Source: Asterochloris sp. CNOR1
Lineage: Eukaryota > Chlorophyta > Trebouxiophyceae > Trebouxiales > Trebouxiaceae
Direction of reading: 5' to 3'
Length of the DNA stretch: 64,000 nucleotides
NCBI GenBank assembly: GCA_963969365.1
Contig: OZ017763.1
Location: forward strand, 682,001-746,000
Shown here: positions 1 to 11,700 of the stretch, one piece after another
Layout of the letters: each line of letters opens with the position of its first letter
How positions within the stretch are numbered: position 1 is the first letter of the stretch
The notes under the pieces: generated by a model
The model's database searches: none
Told to the model about the DNA's origin: nothing
What the model saw: the letters and a program-made list of their open reading frames with translations, nothing else
Program-made: the position numbers and the translations under genes

Positions 1-720
1 AGAGCCCAATGCATGGTCAGGTCAGCGCCTGCATGAGATGGCTGTGTGGCGTCATCCCATGGGCAGCCACAGCTCAGCAGAGCTGCCTATCACCCAGACC
101 GGTCAGCTGTAGGCACAGATGTGGCAGAGAACCTGATGATGACAAGGCAGAGGTTGCCGTTAGTGTATTGATCAGTCTATGGAGGCACTTGTCATTTCAT
201 GTGCTGCATGGTGGTGCCGAGGTGCAGGGAATACCAGACTGCACAATTGGAGGTCATGTGTGATGGTGCCTTCTAGGCGAGGGCATTGTGGTCAGGTGGC
301 AACCAAGCAGGGGCTGGACCCAAGCTGAAGCTGTGCCATTGGGGCTTCCAGTACCCAGCAGCACGGCAGAGGGCTACCTGGACCCACATTGAGGCAGTCA
401 GACCGCGCACCAGGCAGCACCCCGCAAAAGCTCAGCAGTAGTCTACTGTATAGCCTGCCCAAACCATGCCATGCGCTGCTTCCCTTGACGTGACTCTCAG
501 GCTGCTGCCTTGAATTGTCAAATAAATGCAGGCCCAAAAATGCAAGCCCTGAACAGACAGGTAGCTGCTGTCCCCAGACAGAAGAGCGGTGCATCTTAGT
601 GACATTGCAAATTAAAGTTCAATTTGTTCAAAACTGACTGCTACACAAAACTTTGTCTGAGGCCAGAAGGTTCAACAGATGTTCAGAAGCATTACAAGAC
701 ATCAATGTGATGCCAGAAAA
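1..720. other. No recognised gene
   Basis: I see no convincing exon here. Short open frames exist on both strands but lack family motifs and paired splice signals. The stretch probably holds the 3' flank of the Mpv17-like gene that ends at 721 and intergenic DNA. Confidence 0.4.
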
Positions 721-2168
721 TCAGGCAATGGCACGTCGGCTGCTCACATTGCTAAGGTACGCAGACCAGCCAATTTGCACAGCGTTTATGTACAGGATGC
801 GTTGCTTGCTGGGGATCAGCCTGCACAGGTAGGAGGGTCAGGCTCAGGCTGCAGTGCAGGCTTAGTATGATCTGCATACATCTCAGGGCTGCCATGCACA
901 AGCTGCCTAACCATGGCAAGCTTACTTGAAGTTAATCAGGTGCGCCACTGGCCACAGAGCATAGTTGGCCATCAGCACAGGTATCAATTTCTGCTGGATG
1001 TCAGGAATGATGTTCTGAGGAGCCCCCTGCAGAGAGTGGCAGATGCATCAATCAATGAGCATGTCAGCAGGCAGGTCTGGCCAGTGTACCAATGCTGAAG
1101 TGGCACATGCCACGACAAATGCAGCCTAGCTCGATTGCAGAGCTCGCTCGTGCATGTGTGTGGACAGTCAAGCCAGCAGCATAACACATATGCACAAGAT
1201 TGCGCCTTTGGAACCTGAGCGCATAGCAACTAGCTTCGGCGACTTGCCTGTAGCACGTTGATGACCGTAAAAAATATGCAGCTGAAGAACGGTGCCCACA
1301 GGAACTGGTCTGCCATCATCTTGAGCACGACTGCCTTGTTCGACTTGGGGTTGTCTGGCATGACCTTGCTGTCTAGGAAAGTGTACCAGAGGTGCCCTGC
1401 AGCACAGGCACGGCAAGCATGGAAAGAGGGCCCGATGATGCAATGATAAAAATAACAATTAGGGCTGTCCTGCAGCCAGGTGATACCGCAGGCATGTAGA
1501 GGGTCTGTGAACTGTCTCTAAGGTTGCATAAGAGAAGAGGCCACATGCAAAGCAGGCAGGTGTAAAGCCTGAGCAGGCAACTGCGATGAGAAACGCTGCC
1601 GTGCTACATGTTGACAGCAGGGCTGACTCACCAATGGGCCCATCCATGAGCATGCCAAAAATCACCAGCCTGAGAGTCCGGAAAGCATCGTAGGACATGC
1701 CTGCAGCATGGGCTGGGGGCTTTACCGGGGTCAGACTGGAGTGCCCCTTTCATCAGGCTGCCCCCTGCGCACAGAGGTGTTGCAGCGCAGACTGAGCTGG
1801 ACAGCGACACAATGGATCCACCGAGTTTTAAGCTGGACAGCCAAGACAGGACAGCCTACGGTGTGTGGCCTGCCCATACATGACAAAATGAGGGAGAGTC
1901 TGCCACGCAGGCACTCTGCAGGTGTTGGGCGCCAGGCATGGAGAGGCAAGTCGTCTGCACCTCACACTGTGAAGAGATAGGACGGATACCTGTCAACTGC
2001 CAAGCCAACTGTGCTGTCTGCCTCACCTGTGCGGGCGCCAGTGATGGCTTGGGCAACTGCGTCCCCCAGCAGAAACCCGACAAAGGAAGTCGCACTCTTC
2101 ACCTGGATGGGGTGCGTGTCCAGAGCACGGCTGTAGGCCTGCCAGAAGCGCCTGCAGCGGAAAGACAT
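721..2168 (-). CDS. Mpv17/PMP22 family membrane protein
   Basis: Five exons (2027-2168, 1632-1700, 1248-1396, 926-1026, 721-820) join in phase to 187 codons, 186 residues, the usual family length. Family marks run in order: FWQAYSRALDTHP and the GDAVAQ helix near the N-terminus, then YDAFRTLRL, GMLMDGPIGHLWYTFLD, KMMADQFLWAP, IQQKLIPVLMANYALWP, and LYINAVQIGWSAYLSN at the end. Known members are four-helix proteins of the inner mitochondrial or peroxisomal membrane, some forming weak channels; which membrane applies here is not visible. Intron 3 uses a GC donor (CTACAG|GCAAGT). The start could lie further upstream, because TTTCCGCTGCAG just inside exon 1 resembles an acceptor. Start ATG 2168 and stop TGA at 721-723. 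Confidence 0.88.
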
Positions 2169-3400
2169 GCAGCTCAGCAGTAGGGCAAAAAGGGCAGGAG
2201 GTGTGCTTGTCTGTGCCTAAGAACCATCGCCAACTTCTGTGACATATCCCAGTGTGGGCCTGCCAGAAGCGCTGCATTGCAGAGGCATGCTCATCACGCT
2301 GGCTGTCATTGCTGCTGCTGGATGCAGGAAAATCCAAAGGGTTGCCAAAGGCCCCGCAAAAGAGGGTCAAGTGGGGTGGCCTTGAGCACATGTGTAGAGG
2401 CAGATGGGTTTGGTTGCTGCGCACAACTGCCGACATGCTGAAAGTGCCTACAGCATGAAGGTGCTGTCAGCATCATGGCAACAGAGCGGACAGTATACAC
2501 ATCTGTCCTGACAGCCCTGCACAGACTCTGTGACAGCTTCAAGCCAGGAGCGCTGCATGTCACTCAGCAATGTGTATAAGCCGAGGCTGGCTTGCATGAC
2601 AGACTCTTCCTGGAGCTCTCCACTACACTGTGCTGTTCATGTGGTGGCAGAGGCAGGTGCTTGAACACATTGCATGCCCAGCGCCCAGCCATAGAAAAAA
2701 AGTTATGACGCCTGCATCAGCCACCTGCAGCTCAGCAGTGTGAAGAGGCGGGACTGGTGCCACTTGCAAGCGAATGCCCTGCTGCAGCATCCCAGAGCAG
2801 CACTTCCAGCTGTGCAACAGTGCTGCCCTGAAGCATAATCAGCCCAGTGCCCAGTGCCTTGCTGGCTTGCAGGACCGCAGCACACGACCGTGCATTTAAT
2901 GCTGTTATTTACCTGCAGCACAAAATTCAACAGGTTGCCTGAGCAATGCTGGAGGGAGAAGCAGCCTCCTTTGCAGGGCGCCGAATAGTCTGCATTGGGC
3001 AATCTTGGCAGATGAAGGCTGACGCTCTATTGGTATGTGGATGCCCCGACAGACGCCTCTAGGAGCACCTGCAGTAGAGAGGTGAGACCACAAATCGGAG
3101 CATACGGAGGCATGAAGCACAGCTGTGCATGCTGCTGTGCTGGCTATAGCCACACCAGCTTACACCAACAATTTTGTGCCTCCTGGTGACGGGTGCAGCA
3201 GGCATGCGGCGGCTTGCTGGCAGGTTGATGCTTTTAACCGAAAAGGCATGTGCAGTGATGTGACTGCTTGCATGTGCCTGCCTTGCGGCCTGCCAAGTGT
3301 CTGTTACAAGCTTACCCAACCCCAAAAATGGATCATTTGTATGGCCCAGGCACTGCGTGAATAGCTTTGCTTGGTGAGACAGCCCTTGCGGGCTTCACAG
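2169..3400. other. Non-coding flank with one duplicated exon start
   Basis: No gene is recognised. A second, decayed copy of the Mpv17-like exon 1 start lies at about 2252-2290 (see repeat entry). Several minus-strand open frames (2703-3002, 3059-3325) have no recognisable motif. Confidence 0.35.
2252..2290 (-). repeat. Ghost copy of the Mpv17-like exon 1 start
   Basis: The motif read on the minus strand as CGCTTCTGGCAGGCC, preceded by a TGCAG, occurs both in exon 1 (about 2137-2160) and about 110 bp upstream here. The second copy encodes a similar QRFWQA peptide, but its frame does not continue into a family protein. Confidence 0.6.
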
Positions 3401-3401
3401 C

Positions 3402-3685
3402 TTACTTGAAAATGCCAGGCTGCTTTGCAGGTCTGCGTCCTGCAGGAGGGTCTGCAACAGGCTCCTCTCCATGCCCTGACGAGGGCAGGTCCTCACTGGG
3501 CTTCTGCTGCCCCACAAACTTGGATGCCACCTGGCTGCTGCCAAAGTCAGCCGCAGAGGGGGCAGCCCCCAGCTCCTCAATTATGGCAGAATCCGCGGTC
3601 AGCTCAGCACGAGGCTTTTTCACAGCCCGCCTGTGCAGCGGGGCGATAGGGCCAAGCAGCTGCCTGGCAGCGCTCTGCTGATGCC
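3402..3685 (-). CDS. Exon-like open frame, product unknown
   Basis: An acceptor-like TGCCAG precedes 3685. A good-composition frame then runs through KKPRAELTADSAIIEELG and GSSQVASKFVGQQKPSEDLP to PGIFK, where either TAA (3402-3404) or the donor-like AA|GTAAGC at 3406 ends it. The frame is rich in Ala, Pro, Ser and charged residues and looks soluble and partly disordered. It belongs to a longer 341-codon open frame starting near 4427 whose upstream part reads like intron. I do not recognise a family and cannot place other exons. Confidence 0.3.
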
Positions 3686-4763
3686 CTGGCAGTATGCATC
3701 GCCCCAGCCCGATTGGGCCCCCTGGCCGTTGAAGCATCATTGCTGCACAGATGCCCTGCAAACTGGCACAGGCAATGCTCAGTAGAACACAGAATGTCTC
3801 CCCTCCCGTTCTTGCTAAGTTGGCCTCACTGAGTTGTTGGCAGACAGCAGAAGGCAGACCGCACCCTGCAGCCCATCCATGCTGTGTGCCGCGCCTTGAA
3901 CACCAGACGGACTGCAGGACAAGACAGGCAGTGGGGGAGGCAAGCTCCATGCGAGCTTGTTGAAGCAGGGGACAGCGTAGCCTCTCATGTCGGTGGCAGC
4001 CCAGCGCACACCACACAAGAGGCACTGGGAGCCCAGCAACAGCGACTCGCCAGAGCACAGTTGCAGGGAGAGGTGAGAGCAAGCACTGGCCATTTGCATG
4101 GCTGCCCTGAGGACCCAGGGCCCAGGCGTGCATTGTTAGCAGTGACCCCATGCAAGGGAGGGGTTCGACTTCCCTGGGGCCTCTGTGCAGCGGCACGTGT
4201 GACAAGACAGGCAGGCACTCGAACTGCATCCCCATGCACTGCATGCACTCATGCTTTCTCTTTTGGTGTGAGGGTGGCTTGTCCTTGCCTTGTGCAGCAG
4301 TGTGAGACCATCCGGAGCTGCAGCTGTACAGCACTGTGCACGAGGTCTGCAGCCTGCGGCGGCAGGCCTCGCTTGCTGCCTTAGAGACTCCCCAGCGAGA
4401 CAGAAGCTGCACACACACACCTTCCACATGCTTGTCAGGTCACCTTATCTCGTCTCCCTGTGCAGGTCACTTCATGGCGCCTCATGGCAGCTGTAGCTCG
4501 CCAGGGATGGCCTGTGCCACCTGCTGTTGGCATGCACCCTCTTGGGATGCCGCCGCCACTGTGGGCGAGAAACAGACAACAGTGTCGTTTTGCTGCAGGG
4601 TGTTCAGCAAGCCAGCATGCAGCCGCAGGCAAAGCGTTGCTCAGCAGTAATAGACTCCTGACAGCACCTCACCTCCACAGACGGCCTCTCACCAGGCACA
4701 TCGAGCGCATGTGCCCTGCTGGTACCCCCGGAGTCCCTGATGCAGTGCACCTGCCTGCTGCAG

Positions 4764-6827
4764 GTCGGTCAGCGGGCCGGCCAAGCGCTACCGCCACACG
4801 GCCAGCGCGCGCAGCGCTGCACAGCAGCAGCAGGCCCAGCAGCCGCATGCTATCATACCCAACATTGTTGCCGTGTTGCACGGCCTGTTTCCAGAGATGG
4901 ATGACAAGGTGGGTCGCTGCAAGACCCTGAGCATCTTGCAGACCTGCATACCGGGCAGGCCTCACTTCAAGCTTAGACAAGCTGCTCCGAGGAGAAGGCA
5001 TTTTTACCCTTGGACAAGCCATGGCAGTGATGTGCATGACCATGGCCACCTGATGATGGGTGCAGCAATGGTGGCCTTGCTGTAACAGGCCGCCTTTGGG
5101 GTGTGGTGTTTTTGAGTTGTGCTGCTGAAACAGGAGTCCTCTCCTGATGCGCATGCTGACAAGCCAGTGCTCAGACGCAGCCACAGCTCTCACAGGCAAG
5201 CCCTTCTCTGACCTGGGGCTGACCTGGCTGCAGGTCATAGGAGACGTGCTTGACGAGTGCGGGTCCAACATCGATGCAGCCATCAAGCGCCTGGAGCAGC
5301 TGCGTCTCAGCGGCAACAATGCCCCAGAAGCAGCCCAAGACCCCACAGCAGCTGGAAGTGAAGGAGGTGTGCTGGGGTGGCTCATCGTTGTTCATCAGGC
5401 CACGTTATGGGCCCCACCTTTGTTTTGAGGGCACCAGGCTCGTGCCATCGTGCTGTGGACAAAAAGTCTTGTGGTGCTGCTCTGCTGAGCTGCGGCGGCT
5501 GTGGGGCAACTTACCTCAGTGAAACAGGATGCCCACCTCTGATCCTCTGCCCCACCTGCAGAAATAGTGACTCCATCGTGCACCTCCCCAAACTCCCACC
5601 TCAGCTGAACTTCCTGCTTGCTTGATGCGTCATGTCTCCAGCTTTAGTCGAAGCCCTTGCCCAGTTAGCAACTGTGAATTATGTGTCATGCCTGCAGCTT
5701 TAGCTGAAGCCCCTTGCCCAATTTGGCAACTCTAGTAGGTGTTGTGCCTGCAGCAGCCTCAGTGGCTACGCCCTCAAGCAGCCTGCTGAAGGAGGCGGGA
5801 CAGCAAGCCACGCAGCCAGGCAGACACCAGCAGCCCACCCCTGGTCCGCAGCAGGACGGGCGGCCCAAGAGCTCAGAGGAATGGGTCGAGGCTCTCGTGC
5901 AGCAGATGGCAGGGGCCAGCGACATCCAGGACGCCCGTGCGCGAGCTGCCCAAGTGCTGCACGCCTTCGAGCAGGCCCTGCTGGAGGGGGCAGGTGGACA
6001 GGTGGGGGCATGGGGGCATCACCTTTCCACAGCTGGGGTGGCTGTGGCGCCTGTGAATTAGCTCTTGTGCACATCTTCGGGGCACAGAGCCGTTCAAGTG
6101 CTGCTCGCTGGTGGGGAGGTCCTGCTGGGGAGCACAGGCATGCACTGCAGCCTTGACTGGATGGGCTTGTTGAGCCTGCTGGCAGAGCAAGCTTCTAGGT
6201 GGGTGCCAGGCCCAGGCACAGGTCGTTGACTGTTTCTGCAGGTTGAAACTGCTGCTCTTGGTTGTGCAGCTCTGACTTCCTTCACTTAGCCTGCACCCTA
6301 CTGCTGCAGGGGAGGCCAGGTGACACAGTGTGGGAGCTGCTGTACAACTCACTGCCTCCACAAGCCTGTCACTGCCTGCTGCAGGGCAACTCAGGCGGGG
6401 CAGTGAGGAAGCAGCTGCAGGACCTGCTGCAGCACTTGTGATGACCTTGCCTGGCTTGCCCTGCAACAGCAGCGTGAAGGTTGAGGGCAGGGCAGTGAAG
6501 ACACGGCCGGTGCTGACAATCACCCAATGCCGCATCCTGCAGACTTTGACCCTACTGCTGCAGGGCAGAGCTGGCGGTGCCGTGCAGAGGCAGCTGCAGG
6601 ATCTGCTCAAGGACAACCACATCCTGAAGCGTGCAGTAGCCATCCAGAACAATCGCATCCAGGAGGCCACTGCCAAGGAGGCCCAGCTCCAGCAGCTGCG
6701 CCAGCTGGTGTCCCAGTATGAGCAGAAAATCCACAGCCTGGAACTCAGCAACTACTCATTAGCCATGCACCTGCGCCAGGCCACTTCCACAATCTCTGGC
6801 TCCCAGCGCAGCCCTGATGTCTTTTGA
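4764..6827 (+). CDS. CUE-domain protein, plant type (5' end missing)
   Basis: Exons 4764-4908, 5234-5366, 5754-6001 and 6564-6827 join in phase. The first gives VLHGLFPEMDDK and the second VIGDVLDECGSNIDAAIKRL, together a CUE domain (ubiquitin binding). The third carries SSEEWVEALVQQMAGASD and an Ala/Arg-rich helix. The last is a coiled coil (QRQLQDLLKDNHILKRAV, then QLRQLVSQYEQKIHSLELSN) ending SPDVF-stop. The order and the PDVF terminus match the plant 'ubiquitin system component Cue' proteins I recall from Arabidopsis. The first coding exon, expected to end in phase 2 before 4764, was not found. Function is probably ubiquitin recognition; its partners are unknown. The intron before the last exon holds a decayed copy of that exon. 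Confidence 0.85.
5641..5753 (+). repeat. Tandem duplication of an intron 3' end
   Basis: Two units (5641-5696 and 5697-5753) both begin GCTTTAG, share CCTTGCCCA and GGCAACT-like blocks, and end CCTGCAG. Only the second abuts the exon at 5754, so the acceptor region itself was duplicated. Confidence 0.8.
6294..6440 (+). repeat. Two ghost acceptors, one with a ghost exon
   Basis: The true acceptor CTACTGCTGCAG|GGCAGAG at 6551-6570 has relatives at about 6299-6312 (CTACTGCTGCAGGGGAG) and 6375-6392 (TGCTGCAGGGCAACTC). The second copy keeps an open frame, GNSGGAVRKQLQDLLQHL then stop. It parallels the real exon start GRAGGAVQRQLQDLLKDN. Confidence 0.85.
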
Positions 6828-8731
6828 ATGCTGGACTGAGCAAGGTGCTGCCTGATTGGGAAGGCCTGTAGCATAGTTTCTGAAAAGTTCGAAGAGTGGT
6901 GTTGTATCACACAAGTTTCCAAGCTAAACATGTGTTATATCAGTGTAAGTCTAACCAAGCTATTCTTCTTCGCAGCATACTTGCCGCTCATCAGTACAAC
7001 GTCACTGCTTTGCCTTGCAGAGCACGATCCCACATGTCTGCGTCACTTGACTTTATGTGGCGGCCACCTTCAGCACGGGACCACGTAGCCTATGACAGTG
7101 CCATCTAGCAGGCTGGCTATGATGAAAATCACTTCCTGCGCAAGGGCTCTGAGGCAGCAGCATAGTTAGTCTGCAGCCCGTGAAGAGATCCAGTATGTGC
7201 AAACTGAGCCTCTGCTGAGTTGCATTGCCTCAAGCCTGAATGTTGCATCCCTGCTGAGGCTGCCAGTCTGCAACAAATTGTGAAGACGGTGTATGTGGTG
7301 GTCACAAGGTGCTGGCTCAGGCATGCACACACAGCAGAGCCATGTAGGCAACTTCTGTGCTCATTGCATTGCATCTGCAGTGCCCTGCACCCCGCAGGGA
7401 TCTGCAGGTAGCATGTGCAGACTGTAGTGCGCGCTGCACCCTGCGACAGCACGAGCTGCTGTATGGGATCAGACTGAGCTGCTGCAGGCATCAACTGCCC
7501 CCAAGACACCTGCAGCAGCAATGGAATGCATGTCGCAGACGCACAGAAGGGACTAGCAGCTGCTGGGCGCCACAGATATAGACGCTGTGCGGCGGCAGGA
7601 AGCTGTGCTGTGAAGCCAGGTATGGTGTTCCCACTGGGAAGGCACCCCTATGCATTCTAACCTGTCGGGGAGCTGTTTGAACGCTTGCGCAGCTGGACAC
7701 GGTGCCAGACTGCCTTCTAGAAGACCATGCAACCAAATGCAGCTTTCACAGCCCTATGGCATGTCAAATTGTATGTGCTCAGTGCATACTGTGGTCAACA
7801 AGGTTCCTCCTGCTGCACTGCTGGTGATGCAGTGCTCATTGCAGAGCCTCCAGCCTGGCCCTGCAAGGAGTACCCAGTGTTGAGGCCCAGCAGCCACCCC
7901 TGCACTGATGTAGATTACTTGCAGGATTGCAAACTTACGTTACAGGGAGACTCCTGCATGTTAGGGCTGCTTCTGCAGCAATCATCCCCCAGCAGTGCAG
8001 CTGTTGCACTGGTGTGGGTTCACAGTTGCAGCCTGCAGGATGACTGCTGGTGCAGGATAGCCTCAGCAGCAAGGATCTTTGGCTGCACAGGATAATTACT
8101 TATATAGCAAGGCAGCAGACGTCTGTGGGCAACTCTGCCTAGGCTGACACCTCAGTTACCCTGGTGCAGCTCTAGCAGCATGCTGCTCACCATTACTCAG
8201 CAAAGAAGCTGTAGTGGCACTGAGCAGTACGCTGCTGATTATAGTAGCCAGCAGAGCTTCTTGCCCACAGAGAGGCAAGCTCAGCCGCGGACCCCGGCGC
8301 AAGCCTTCAGGAGACAGCTCAGACACTGCAGCCGAGCAGGAAGAACTTCTTGGGCTGGCCCAATACCTCCAGCCCCTCTCTTGTAAATGTGCAATACATG
8401 CAGAGCTGGTGGACTTTTAACGCCACTCGCTGCAGTAGGCGGCGCTGAACCGACTTTTTGGATAAGGCCTGAGGCTGCAACACAGGCCAAAGTCTGTGCA
8501 CCCGGTGGACATAGAACCTGCCCCTCTGATGACAACTTACATCTGAAGAATTTGGGTCCTCAAGCAGGGCAAAGTCATGGCAGGTTGAAATGTGCTGTAC
8601 TGTCAGCTGCGTGCTCTGATCTGAGCAAGCGAGGGGAAGTGCTTATACACTTGAGGTTGAGGTGGAGTTGGAAGTGTCCTGCGACCCTGCGTCTGGGTTG
8701 ACAGGCTGCATGGTACAGTCAGGTCCTGCCG
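6828..8731. other. Intergenic, no recognised gene
   Basis: This 1.9 kb lies between two convergent genes. Open frames such as 8214-8420 (+) are short and have no recognised motif or consistent splice partner. I see nothing I can name. Confidence 0.4.
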
Positions 8732-11700
8732 TCACAATCTCTGACCGATGCCAAGAGCTGCGACAAGCTTGTCAATGTCGGTGTGGTCGTTGTAGTAATG
8801 TACGCTGGCCCTCAAGAGCTCCTTGTGGGGCAGCTGCCGCGCATCAAAGTCCAGGCGGGTGCTGGACGCTGGGGAGATGTGGATGTTGATGCGCTGCGCC
8901 GTAAGCTGGCGCTTGACCTTGGCAGCATCCCTGCCTGCCTGCACACACATCTCTAAAAGTCAGAGGACAGGCTGGAAAGCCAGGCAGGCGTCCAGCTGCT
9001 AGCCTGCACCTGACAGCAAACGAGGATCTGTCAAAGACTTCAGGCATGGTAGGAGATTTCAAGCTTGTGGCCCACATGCCACCAGCTATCGCATCCAGTG
9101 CTAAAGGATCCTAACGCCCCGCACTGAGCAAGCACATGTGTGCCTGAGGGCCTGCTGGGAAAGCCAGGTTCAGAAAGGCCGCTCAGTGCTGCCTGACCCA
9201 CAAAGCGTCTCTGCCTGCCTGCACAAGCTAGGCTTTGTGCAGCGCATCTTGCTCTTTGTGTTAGAGGCTGTAAGTTACCGCCAAGACCTGAGCTGCTGAG
9301 CATCCAGATGACAGCACGAATATAGTTCAAGGGATCTGAGTGCTTGAGCAGGCAGCGCGTAAAGGTTGACATTCTTGCCCTACATTAGTCAGGCTGACTT
9401 TGTCTGCAAGAAGATTCTTCACACGCTGCATTTGCACCGCAGGTAGGCATGCCTAGTTAAGCGAGACGGAAGTGGGACACCAAGCACAGGCAAGCCAGCA
9501 AGGAGCTGACAAGCACACACCTGTACAAAGCTGACAATTCCACAGAGGCGCCGCCCTTTATCTGTGACAGTCACGCCGGGCACCTGCTGCAGGCTCTGTC
9601 TGAGGTAGGCTGCCAGCCCCTGCACCCGCTCCCATATTTGGTGCAAGCCCACACTCAAAGCGTACTCCACTGCAACACCAAACCCAGCCTGCACCCAGGG
9701 TGCCTTCAGCGCCGAGCTGCAGATCTGAGAAGCTGGGCTCTGCCTGCTTTTGCCAGCTAGCATCTGGGGCACATCTTCAGGTGCGCAGCCACAGCCTTCA
9801 GCGCAGAGAGAGTGATGATGGGGCCCTGCAGCATGCAGACCTTTGAGCTGCCACAAGGCCAGCATTGACACTCCAATGCAGTAAGCACGGCGTTGTCTTG
9901 GGCAACCAGGAAGCAAGCGTTTGTGGCTACAGTTGAGCCCCGGTTCTCGAGATTGCGGGCAAGTAATGCACTGCTGGCCTCGCTAACAACTGCAGTTGTG
10001 CTCCACATGACAGAGTCATCCTGGGCTTCCCACTAATGTGTCCTGCAAGCACTGCAGAGTAATGAAGCAAGTATGTCCGCAACTTTGGCAGACTTGAACC
10101 CTGTTCACAGCATGTCTCTGCCTCACCTCGGCATGTCTGCAACACTCCTCACCTTGGCGGCATAGGTGATCTCATACTGCTCGTAGCGCCTGGCTGTGGA
10201 CGCCAGCTCATACTGGTGGTTGTAGTGCCTGGTGCCCTGGCCGCTGCTATGCCAGGTCGCCCCCCAGATGTCAATCATTGCAGGCTCTGACAGCTCCATG
10301 CCCCGTCTGCATGAAGAGAGAGTTGCGCATCACGTGGCTGCTGTTGTGCCAGGCGCAATGCAAGCTCTGCCAGCGGCAGTCCCTGCCTGCACAGCTTAGG
10401 TTGTGCTCTATGTGTGGCTGCTGCCAAGCGCAATGTACACATCATCGCTAGTGTGACGCGACGGCCCCATGGTGTTGGTCATTGCATGTTCCACAAACTC
10501 CACAGTGCAGGAGCCACTACAAGCCCTGCTCTTGCTGCAATCCGTCAGTCATGTCAGGCTGTACACGCTCCATGCCTAGCTGGCAGCATGGGTTCATGGT
10601 ATCATGTCATGCATGATGTCTGGCATACTGCAGTCAATCCCAATGTTCTGACAGTTTGACAGTGCTGCCAGCAAGCTTTGTCCCAGCACTGCCACGGCCA
10701 GATATGCCTCTTTGCTGCCAGGCTGCACACCACGCTGAGGGAGGGGAAGCAGACCACGCGGCAAGTGTCCTCGCTGCCGCCTGCAGGGCTTGTCTCCATG
10801 GAGCTGAGCGCATGCCCAGCTGGTTCCCTGTGCCTACTGCCCATGCGTGGCTGCCAGCGCCGGTGAAATCACAGCGCTTTGGCTGGCTCTGCAGTGGCGG
10901 GCTTTAGGGCTTGCACACCCAACAGGACGCAACGTCCCTGAGCCCACATATGATGGGCTGCCCATCTACCTGGACGCGAAGAGGAAGCCCACTCCCCGCG
11001 GCCCTCTCAGGTACTTCCGGCTGGTCCCTGTCAGCCAGGTGCACCGCAGCTCCTGCACGTCCAGGGGCATCTGCCCCACGCTCTGACAGGCATCCAGCAG
11101 GTAGGGCACCCCATAGCGCTCTGCCAGGCGGCCTACTGCAGCTGCATCATAAATGCGGCCTGCAGGCAGGGCGCTTCTTGATGGACGCTGCAGTGCACCT
11201 GGGTCCCGCTTTTCCCACTGCTGCTATATTTCATGCAAGGCCTGCAGGCGCCTGCAGGAAGGGATGTTCACTGAGTGTGCTGCAGCGCACCTGGTAGCGC
11301 ACTGCCTAGTGGGCCACAGCCGCTGTATTATAGACGCAGCCCGCAGGCAGAGCACCCCGTACCAGGTGGCGCTCATCAAGCGGCCCGGACACACACTGCC
11401 TTGATTGACATAGCAGGTGGGGCACCAGGCAAAGCCCTGGCACTCGGCCCTTGACTGCTGCATCGTAAGCACAAGCTGCAGGCAGGTGTTGGTCTCAAGG
11501 GCGTGAGTGTGTCTGGGAGCAATGTGTGCGGTCCCTCACATGGCTACATTGCAGATGTTCTGGCCTGCAGGCATAGAGGCGCACCCCCTGTCTGCCAGCG
11601 AGTCAGGGGCTGCTGCCTTGTAGGCGCAGCCTGCAAGCAGAGCGTCATGTTCTGTGTGGCAGATCCAATGCTGGTGCTGGGGGTCGGTACATAGCAGGTA

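Noticed and set aside
3402-4427. 341-codon minus-strand open frame as one protein
   Set aside because: Most of it (from about 3700 up) has Cys/Trp-rich intron-like composition. Only the last 95 codons look coding, so only those are listed.
5873-6751. 292-codon minus-strand open frame
   Set aside because: It runs antisense to the CUE gene exons and introns and has no motif; the plus-strand model explains the coding signal.
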